The notes under the pieces: generated by a model
Database searches by the model: none
What the model saw: the letters and a program-made list of their open reading frames with translations, nothing else
What the model was told of the DNA's origin: nothing
Position numbers and translations under genes: made by a program
DNA from: Oscillospiraceae bacterium
Lineage (GTDB): Bacteria > Bacillota > Clostridia > Oscillospirales > UBA644
Reading direction: 5' to 3'
Assembly: GCA_015067385.1 (NCBI GenBank)
Contig: SVMP01000124.1
Span: 1-6,082 of the forward strand
Length of the DNA: 6,082 nt
Shown here: positions 1-4,939 of the stretch, piece after piece
How the letters are laid out: each line of letters begins with the position of its first letter
Position numbering within the stretch: the stretch's first letter is position 1

Positions 1-35
1 AGATATTTATTGGGAACTTATAGGCTGAAAATACA

Positions 36-75
36 AACTGCTGTGATTTTTTCTGATCACAGCAGTTAATTTATA
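36..75 (+). terminator. Perfect 12-bp hairpin, probable terminator of a gene left of the window
   Basis: Bases 36-47 (AACTGCTGTGAT) and 56-67 (ATCACAGCAGTT) are perfect inverted repeats around an 8-base loop. An AT-rich stretch with short T runs follows, and A-rich sequence precedes the stem, so it could stop transcription from either side. The first bases of the window can be read as the end of a plus-strand gene (frame 2: ...DIYWELIG, stop at 26-28), which would put the hairpin 7 bases after a stop codon. With so few codons that reading cannot be confirmed. The T tract is imperfect, so a protein-binding palindrome upstream of the next gene is a weaker alternative. Confidence 0.6.
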
Positions 76-112
76 AAATTAGACAATAGTTTCATCTTAC
101 GTCACATTTTTC

Positions 113-121
113 TGTTATCAT
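113..121 (+). promoter_or_regulatory. Weak candidate extended -10 element for the zinc-ribbon/repeat gene
   Basis: TGTTATCAT matches the extended -10 pattern TGnTATAAT with one mismatch and lies 36 bases before the ATG at 158. The hexamer 17 bases upstream (CATCTT) is a poor -35, which is usual for extended -10 promoters but leaves the call uncertain. Translation is better supported: GAGGG at 146-150 sits 7 bases before the start codon. Confidence 0.25.
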
Positions 122-157
122 TTACTCACTTATATTTGAAATAACGAGGGCTTTTTT

Positions 158-1414
158 ATGCTGATGTGTCCTGTTTGCGGTAAGAATTTTGTTGTTAATG
201 TCGCTTTCTGTGAAGAATGCGGATGGCTTTTCGGTAACGATATTACCGCGCTTTCAGATCCGCTTTGTGTGTCTGCCGATGATATACGTACGTATGATCT
301 TCGCGTTTATGAAGCAAGAATGAAAGTACAAAATCATATTAATGATAATATGATAGCCGTTTTTGCAAAAAAACTTACTGCAGAACAACTCAATGCCGCA
401 TCAAACAGTCTTCTTGCGGAAATTTTTAACAGTGTTTCTCCCTTGCTTGGAGATTCTATAGTTAAAAAGCTTTGCGACGAAAAAAAGAAGACCATTTTAC
501 TCGAAGAAGGAGATCGTTATCTTTCCATAAAGAATGAGATCATCGATTATTTTGAACGTATTTCCGAGGCTGTATCAAATATGAACGGAAATACTGTAAA
601 CGACGGCCTTTTTTATCAGCTTGACAATATGGTTTTCTTTTCAAATCCCAATGAAAAAGGTCAGCTTTACAAAATGAATAAAAACGGAGACGAGGTAAAA
701 CGTATTTCATACGATAGCTGTTTTTCTGTTTTTGCATATGAAAACTATATCTACTATTGCAATGCATCCGATAACTGTCGTATTTATAGGGTACGTCGTG
801 ACGGAACAGCCTGTAAAGCATTGAATAACGATATTTCCTGCTTCATTACAATTTATGATAATTATATCTACTATTCAAGCCGAAGCGACCGTTATGGCTT
901 ATACAGACTTTCTCTTGACGGCTCCGAGAGAAAAAGAATTGATGCCGACGGCGCACGAGAAATATATATTGTTGATAATATCATTTATTTCCAAAGCTAC
1001 AAACATAAAGACAGAATCTTTTCGATGAACCTTGACGGCTCAAATAAAAAACAGTTAAATGATGATGACTCTACTTTCCTGAATTATAACGACGGTAAGC
1101 TGTATTACTGTAATGCATCGGATAAAAATGCAATTTACTCTATGAATACAGACGGTAGTGACCGTAAAAAGCTAAGTTCTGATAACTGTTATTATCTTAA
1201 TGTTTACGGAGACTCTGTTTATTACAGTAATTATTCGGACAAGCATACTTTGTACCGAATGAACAAAGACGGATCAGATAAACGGAACCTCAGCCGCGAC
1301 GAAGTATCATATATAAACGTAACTGCTGATTGGATCTATTATAAAAACCGCAAAGATAAGAACAGTATGTATAAAATAAAACATGACGGATCTGAATGGC
1401 AGAGATTTGACTGA
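158..1414 (+). CDS. Zinc-ribbon protein with seven DUF5050-like propeller repeats
   Basis: The 418-residue product has no signal peptide or membrane segment and should be cytosolic. Residues 4-21 form a zinc ribbon with four cysteines (CPVC at 4-7, CEEC at 18-21). Residues about 40-145 are charged and helix-prone. From about residue 152 to the end there are seven repeats; those starting at Tyr194, Tyr233, Val272, Asn311 and Tyr350 are each exactly 39 residues. The unit reads roughly D.IYY.N.SD...IYRMN.DGS....L..D. This is the pattern of DUF5050/LRP1-type YWTD-like beta-propeller blades, and seven units could close one propeller. Clostridia carry many such proteins, mostly of unknown role; protein or ligand binding is an inference. 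The start is supported by GAGGG 7 bases upstream; Met3 is an alternative that keeps the cysteines. No clear terminator follows, so some read-through into the next gene is possible. Confidence 0.85.
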   Translation: MLMCPVCGKNFVVNVAFCEECGWLFGNDITALSDPLCVSADDIRTYDLRVYEARMKVQNHINDNMIAVFAKKLTAEQLNAASNSLLAEIFNSVSPLLGDSIVKKLCDEKKKTILLEEGDRYLSIKNEIIDYFERISEAVSNMNGNTVNDGLFYQLDNMVFFSNPNEKGQLYKMNKNGDEVKRISYDSCFSVFAYENYIYYCNASDNCRIYRVRRDGTACKALNNDISCFITIYDNYIYYSSRSDRYGLYRLSLDGSERKRIDADGAREIYIVDNIIYFQSYKHKDRIFSMNLDGSNKKQLNDDDSTFLNYNDGKLYYCNASDKNAIYSMNTDGSDRKKLSSDNCYYLNVYGDSVYYSNYSDKHTLYRMNKDGSDKRNLSRDEVSYINVTADWIYYKNRKDKNSMYKIKHDGSEWQRFD

Positions 1415-1471
1415 TCCACCGTTTTATAAAATTCTGCCAAACATTATAAAAATAACAAAATATTTCAAAGC

Positions 1472-1516
1472 ATGACAATATTTTTTCTTGACTTATAATG
1501 GATAAGCGTTTATAAT
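1472..1516 (+). promoter_or_regulatory. Two interleaved sigma-A type promoters of the corrinoid gene
   Basis: The distal promoter is ATGACA (1472-1477), 16 bases, TATAAT (1494-1499). The proximal one is TTGACT (1488-1493), 17 bases, TATAAT (1511-1516). The distal -10 lies inside the spacer of the proximal promoter. The proximal -35 and -10 have one mismatch in twelve positions at the optimal spacing. A further TATAAT at 1520-1525 has no good -35. Start sites would fall near 1506 and 1523, giving a short leader before the ATG at 1552 with AGGAG at 1536-1540. I see no cobalamin-riboswitch-like structure; there is no room for one after these promoters. Confidence 0.75.
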
Positions 1517-1551
1517 TTTTATAATAAATTACGATAGGAGATAATCTAATC

Positions 1552-2184
1552 ATGAGCATTCTTGTTGAAATCAAAGAAAACCTTATTAAAGGTAAAGCTA
1601 AAATTGTTGCCGGTCTCGTACAGCAGGCTGTTGATGAAGGTATCGAACCCAAGGCAATCCTTGAAGAAGGCCTTCTCGCAGGTATGTCTGTTGTCGGTGA
1701 AAAATTCCAGAAAAATGAAGTATACGTTCCCGAAGTTCTCGTTGCTGCAAGAGCAATGAACAAAGGTACTGAAATCCTCAAACCCCTTCTCGCTGCTGCA
1801 GGCGTTGAATCTATCGGTAAAGTTTGTATCGGTACTGTCAGAGGCGACCTTCACGACATCGGTAAAAACCTCGTTAAGATGATGCTCGAAGGTAAAGGCT
1901 TCGAAGTTATCGACCTCGGTACTGACGTTACCCCCGAAAACTTTGTTTCTACCGCTAAAAACGAAGGCTGCCAGATCATCTGCTGCTCCGCTCTTCTTAC
2001 AACCACTATGAGCGCTATGAAAGAAGTTGTTGACCTCGCTGTCGCTGAAGGTATTCGCGATCAGGTTAAGATCATGGTTGGTGGCGCACCCCTTACCGAT
2101 GCTTTCTGCAAACAGATCGGCGCTGACGCTTACACACCCGATGCTGCTACCGCTGCTGACGTTGCTGCAAGCTTTGTTAAATAA
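1552..2184 (+). CDS. Methyltransferase-type corrinoid (B12-binding) protein
   Basis: The 210-residue product is the size expected of the small corrinoid proteins that shuttle methyl groups in methanol, methylamine, betaine and O-demethylation systems. Residues 1-85 are the helical cap domain, including the typical GEKFQKNEVYVPEVLVAARA stretch (49-68). Residues about 89-210 are the Rossmann-like B12 domain with DLHDIG (99-104; His101 is the expected lower cobalt ligand), SAL (146-148) and GG (177-178). All three corrinoid motifs are intact. The protein should be cytosolic, carry a methyl group on Co(III) and alternate with Co(I). The partner methyltransferases are not in the window, so the substrate cannot be assigned; MtaC, MtbC, MttC and MtvC-like proteins all look alike at this level. 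All 18 leucines use CTT or CTC and all six prolines use CCC, unlike the flanking genes, a sign of very high expression. It has its own promoters and a terminator, so it is likely monocistronic. Confidence 0.93.
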   Translation: MSILVEIKENLIKGKAKIVAGLVQQAVDEGIEPKAILEEGLLAGMSVVGEKFQKNEVYVPEVLVAARAMNKGTEILKPLLAAAGVESIGKVCIGTVRGDLHDIGKNLVKMMLEGKGFEVIDLGTDVTPENFVSTAKNEGCQIICCSALLTTTMSAMKEVVDLAVAEGIRDQVKIMVGGAPLTDAFCKQIGADAYTPDAATAADVAASFVK

Positions 2185-2205
2185 GTTAATATAACTTAAA
2201 TTGAA

Positions 2206-2235
2206 GGAACTCCGAAATTTTCGGGGTTCCTTTTT
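2206..2235 (+). terminator. Rho-independent terminator of the corrinoid gene
   Basis: An 11-bp stem (2206-2216 with 2220-2230, one G-T pair) closes a 3-base loop and is followed by TTTTT at 2231-2235. It begins 21 bases after the stop codon, a textbook intrinsic terminator, and ends the corrinoid transcript before the YolD remnant. Confidence 0.92.
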
Positions 2236-2251
2236 ACGTATCCGGAATATT

Positions 2252-2326
2252 TTCGCTTTCAATATTTACAATGTTATCGATCATTAGTTATGTTTCGTCT
2301 CTTATTGTTATCAGACGTTCAAATCA
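2252..2326 (-). pseudogene. Decayed 3' end of a YolD-like gene
   Basis: Read on the minus strand, this 75-base piece translates as F-E-R-L-I-T-I-R-D-E-T-stop-L-M-I-D-N-I-V-N-I-E-S-E. That matches the C-terminus of the intact YolD-like protein encoded at 4538-4939 (FERLITMKDGTKLLMDNIID..., ending IEAE). By my hand alignment 58 of 75 bases are identical to 4541-4615 without gaps, including an exact 20-base run (2304-2323 with 4593-4612). An AAG lysine codon has become TAA, the cysteine codon before FERL has become TGA, and the terminal stop is lost. Several differences fall at third codon positions, which suggests the piece diverged while still coding and broke later. Upstream of 2327 on this strand the match fades. 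No start codon or ribosome site remains, so it should not be translated. Confidence 0.8.
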
Positions 2327-2360
2327 ATTATAAAATTCAAAAAAATAATTGAAATCCGGA

Positions 2361-2389
2361 TTGACAAACAATGATCTGCAATGTATAAT
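2361..2389 (+). promoter_or_regulatory. Perfect-consensus sigma-A promoter of the glycosidase-like gene
   Basis: TTGACA (2361-2366), 17 bases, TATAAT (2384-2389): every consensus base and the optimal spacing are present. The start site should be near 2396, giving a leader of about 45 bases. AAGGAG at 2425-2430 lies 10 bases before the ATG at 2441. I see no convincing operator overlapping the promoter. If the gene is regulated, it is more likely by repressor sites I cannot recognise or after initiation. Confidence 0.85.
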
Positions 2390-2440
2390 AAAATCAGTTA
2401 ATACCTGCTTGGATTTTGAAATTTAAGGAGCGATGATTCT

Positions 2441-4489
2441 ATGACATATAGCAGTTGCGAAAATAAAAGATATTATTTCCCACCGTTGCTTTCTAACGGA
2501 GATATATCTTTCGCCCCTGATAAAGAAGGAATGCTTGGGTATACAAAAGCAGATGCCTATAAAGCCGGTTTTTCTGCTTTTGACGGTATTGTTGTACGTT
2601 CTGCCCGAAGGACCGCACTGTGTAATTCTTTGCAAGCTCGTTTGTTTCCGTTTGGTTCATTTACTTTTGATGCCGGAAGTAATGTGGAAACTTGGTCTCA
2701 AACTCTTTGTCCTGAAAAAGGTTTTTTTGAAAGTGATTGTTCTTATGAAAACGGTAACGATATTCATTCTCAAGGATTTATTCATCCTGATATGAATATC
2801 TATGCTCTTCAAAAGACGTTTAAAAACATAAACGGGTCAAAAAAGTTTTCGTATGACATTAAGCTTTGCGGATATGATGCCAATATAAGTAAGTATATAA
2901 ATGTTTTGTATGTGAATAGACTCGAAGATGTGTGCTGTATAGGTTTTAAAATGTACGGTATGGATGTTTTTTCAGGTGAAATACATTTTAAGGTTGATAA
3001 AGATTTTACTTTTGAATCAACCGATCATGGCGCAAAGATCGTTTTTGAGGCATCGGAAGGCGAAAAAGTAACATTTTACTATTATCTTGAAGATGATCTC
3101 GGTGATGTTGATTTTTCTGAGGTACTTAAGGTATATAAACAAAAGATTGATGAAATGGGTTTTGACTGTCTGTTGGAAGATTGCGAAGATCATTATAGTG
3201 AATATTTTGGTTCAGGATATGTACAAACCGCTGATGAAAGATTAAACAGTATTTATAAAACATCTCTTTATTCTGTTAAATGTAATACAACAAAATATTC
3301 TATCTCGGTCGGTTTTAATAACGGGGCTTGGGACGGCAGATTTTTTGCTTTTGACGAATATACTTCATTTATCGGACTTCTTGGCTCAAATCGTCTGGAT
3401 TTTGCTAAAAGAGTTCCCATTTATCGTTTGAATAGCTTGAATACTGCAATTAAAAGAGCAAGTGATTGCCATAGAAACAACGAAACGGAAGATATGGCAC
3501 GCTTTCATTGGGAAACAGGTGAAAATGACAGAATGGAGCTTTCACCTGACGGTAATTGGCTTGATCATGTTTTCCATATACCTCTTGTCGGTATTGGGGC
3601 TTTTAATTATTATGAATATTCGGAAGATATAGAGTTTTTAAAAGATTGTTATAAATTGATTCGAGCTTGTTCTAAATTTATAACTAAACATATGCTTTAT
3701 AGAGATGGAGAAAAATTTTATATCGGAAAATGTACCGATCTTGAACGTCTCGGCTCTTCTGTTCAGAATCCGTTTATGACAGTTTGCGGTTCGATTAAAT
3801 TATTGGAATGTTGCAGTAAGTCTGCGGAAATATTGGGGATAGATAAAGAATATGCTGAGGAATGTAAATTTATATCCGAGAAACTTCGAGAAAATCTTCC
3901 TCAAACAGATGAGATGTATGTTCCTTATCTGAACTGTAAACAGAAAAGTATTGCTGTTTTTTCTTGTAAATTTCCGTTTGATGTCTTACCTCATGACGAT
4001 AATAAAATGTTGAACGCTTGGGACGATTTTGAAATAAACGGGGGTCCCTACGGTAATATGTATCCCGGAGGAAGCGGTATTTCTCCTTGGTATGCATGTT
4101 GGAAAGCATCGGGATACGCAAGAGCTAAAATGACAGAAAAAGCTTATTATGCATTAAAACAGTCTTACAGATCTGTCGGCGTATTCGATGAAATGTTTGA
4201 GATAAATGAGGAAACGTTTGGCTCTCTTCCATGGTTTGCAACAGCGGCAGGTATCTTTATTTCTACAGTAAACGATATGATTTTACAGTGCAACGATAAC
4301 ATGATTGATATTTTACCTGCGTTTCCGAATAACATGGATGTTTCGTTTAAATTAGCAGCAAAAGGCGGCATTACTGTTGAAGCCGTTGTGAAAAATGATA
4401 AGCTCTTAAACGTTGTCGTAATGAAAAACGGTAAAGATGTAGCTGATCGATACGTGATAAATTTTCATAATAACCGATATTCTTTGTAA
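2441..4489 (+). CDS. Six-hairpin glycoside hydrolase-like protein, substrate unknown
   Basis: The 682-residue product has no signal peptide or membrane segment, so it is predicted to be intracellular and would act on imported oligosaccharides or glycosides. Residues about 1-240 look like a beta-sandwich domain. From about 262 to 615 lies a helical region resembling an (alpha/alpha)6 barrel, with GAWDGRFFAFDEYTSF (295-310), WETGEND (357-363), SPDGNWLDH (368-376), AWDDFEINGGPYGN (526-539) and GSLPWFATAAG (594-604). Asp298, Asp305, Glu306, Glu358, Asp370, Asp375, Asp528 and Asp529 are acidic residues that could be catalytic. The C-terminus, with NDMILQ (611-616), IDILPAFPNNMDVSFKLAAK (622-641) and GGITVEA (642-648), resembles the closing beta domain of GH95-related and GH65-like enzymes. 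This is recognition of fold-level pattern, not family assignment. Phosphorylase or inactive carbohydrate-binding roles are possible. The gene is monocistronic, with its own promoter and terminator, and has ordinary mixed AT-rich codon use. Confidence 0.7.
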   Translation: MTYSSCENKRYYFPPLLSNGDISFAPDKEGMLGYTKADAYKAGFSAFDGIVVRSARRTALCNSLQARLFPFGSFTFDAGSNVETWSQTLCPEKGFFESDCSYENGNDIHSQGFIHPDMNIYALQKTFKNINGSKKFSYDIKLCGYDANISKYINVLYVNRLEDVCCIGFKMYGMDVFSGEIHFKVDKDFTFESTDHGAKIVFEASEGEKVTFYYYLEDDLGDVDFSEVLKVYKQKIDEMGFDCLLEDCEDHYSEYFGSGYVQTADERLNSIYKTSLYSVKCNTTKYSISVGFNNGAWDGRFFAFDEYTSFIGLLGSNRLDFAKRVPIYRLNSLNTAIKRASDCHRNNETEDMARFHWETGENDRMELSPDGNWLDHVFHIPLVGIGAFNYYEYSEDIEFLKDCYKLIRACSKFITKHMLYRDGEKFYIGKCTDLERLGSSVQNPFMTVCGSIKLLECCSKSAEILGIDKEYAEECKFISEKLRENLPQTDEMYVPYLNCKQKSIAVFSCKFPFDVLPHDDNKMLNAWDDFEINGGPYGNMYPGGSGISPWYACWKASGYARAKMTEKAYYALKQSYRSVGVFDEMFEINEETFGSLPWFATAAGIFISTVNDMILQCNDNMIDILPAFPNNMDVSFKLAAKGGITVEAVVKNDKLLNVVVMKNGKDVADRYVINFHNNRYSL

Positions 4490-4494
4490 AAAAA

Positions 4495-4524
4495 GAAGGC
4501 ATTATTGAAATGCCTTCTCTTTTT
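4495..4524. terminator. Bidirectional terminator between convergent genes
   Basis: A 9-bp perfect stem (GAAGGCATT at 4495-4503, AATGCCTTC at 4509-4517) with a 5-base loop is followed by TCTTTTT on the plus strand and preceded by seven A (4488-4494), which become seven T on the minus strand. It starts 5 bases after the stop of the glycosidase-like gene and lies 20 bases past the stop of the minus-strand YolD-like gene, so it can end both transcripts. Confidence 0.9.
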
Positions 4525-4537
4525 ATAATATGTTGAA

Positions 4538-4939
4538 TTATTCCGCTTCAATATCTATAATATTATCCATCAGAAGCTTCGTTCCGTCCTTCATTGTTAT
4601 CAGACGTTCAAAACAGTCGATCTTCTTCACTTTCCCTTTTATTTCAATAAACGCACCGCCGTCTTTTCGTTCATCGGGTTTGAAATAAGTGAAGGCAACA
4701 TCGGGCTCATTTTTAAGTTTTTCTGTCAATGTCTGAAATTTTATATTAAGAATGTTCAATGCTTCTTCGTTTAATTCAAATTTTTTATCTGTCAACCGTG
4801 CCGTTTCGGAAATCACGTCTTCATATCCTGTAAGCGCCGCAAACGGAGAAAACTGCGCTGCACGGTCACTCATTGGCATTTGCGGTCGGGTAGGGGATAT
4901 ATGATGCGGCAGGTTGATTATATCGTCGTATTGACCCAT
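4538..4939 (-). CDS. YolD-like protein, partner of the Y-family polymerase
   Basis: The 133-residue product matches the Clostridia form of the YolD-like family. The N-terminus carries the signature YDDIINLPHHISPTRPQMPM (4-23) followed by SDRAAQFSPFAALTGYEDVI (24-43) and ETARLTDKK. The C-terminal half is a small beta domain ending in a short hairpin around FERLITMKDGTKLLMDNI. Family members are regularly encoded beside UvrX/YqjW-type Y-family polymerases in Firmicutes. They have been proposed to stand in for UmuD, but their biochemical role is not established. The start codon overlaps the polymerase stop by one base (TAATG). Its GGAGGA ribosome site (4951-4956, minus strand) lies inside the polymerase reading frame, 11 bases before the ATG, so the two are translationally coupled. 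The protein is full length and should be cytosolic. A decayed copy of its C-terminus lies at 2252-2326. Confidence 0.92.
   Translation of the reverse strand: MGQYDDIINLPHHISPTRPQMPMSDRAAQFSPFAALTGYEDVISETARLTDKKFELNEEALNILNIKFQTLTEKLKNEPDVAFTYFKPDERKDGGAFIEIKGKVKKIDCFERLITMKDGTKLLMDNIIDIEAE

Noticed and set aside
1..28. End of an upstream gene at the left edge
   Set aside because: Three plus-strand frames end within 70 bases, and too few codons are visible to choose between them. It is only mentioned with the hairpin at 36-67.
540..821. Minus-strand frame inside the zinc-ribbon/repeat gene
   Set aside because: It is a shadow of the repeat-encoding frame with no ribosome site or recognisable protein features.
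1415..1551. Possible cobalamin riboswitch before the corrinoid gene
   Set aside because: The leader after the promoters is about 30-50 bases and lacks a B12-box-like element or stems; an aptamer would not fit.
1546..2262. Long minus-strand open frame (238 codons) opposite the corrinoid gene, and an overlapping one at 1290-1781
   Set aside because: The corrinoid gene on the other strand has clear family motifs. Its biased codon use (no TTA or CTA Leu codons, hence few antisense stops) explains the open antisense frame. The translation is low complexity (Phe, Ser, Asn rich) with no recognisable motif.
2324..2352. Inverted repeat TCAATTA/TAATTGA ending 8 bases before the -35 of the glycosidase-like gene
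   Set aside because: Only 7 bp, AT-only apart from one pair, with a 15-base loop. It is expected by chance in such AT-rich sequence and is too weak to call an operator.
2423..2635. Minus-strand frame across the start of the glycosidase-like gene, and similar short frames at 3870-4121 and 4165-4371
   Set aside because: All are embedded in a well-supported 682-codon gene and lack plausible starts or motifs.
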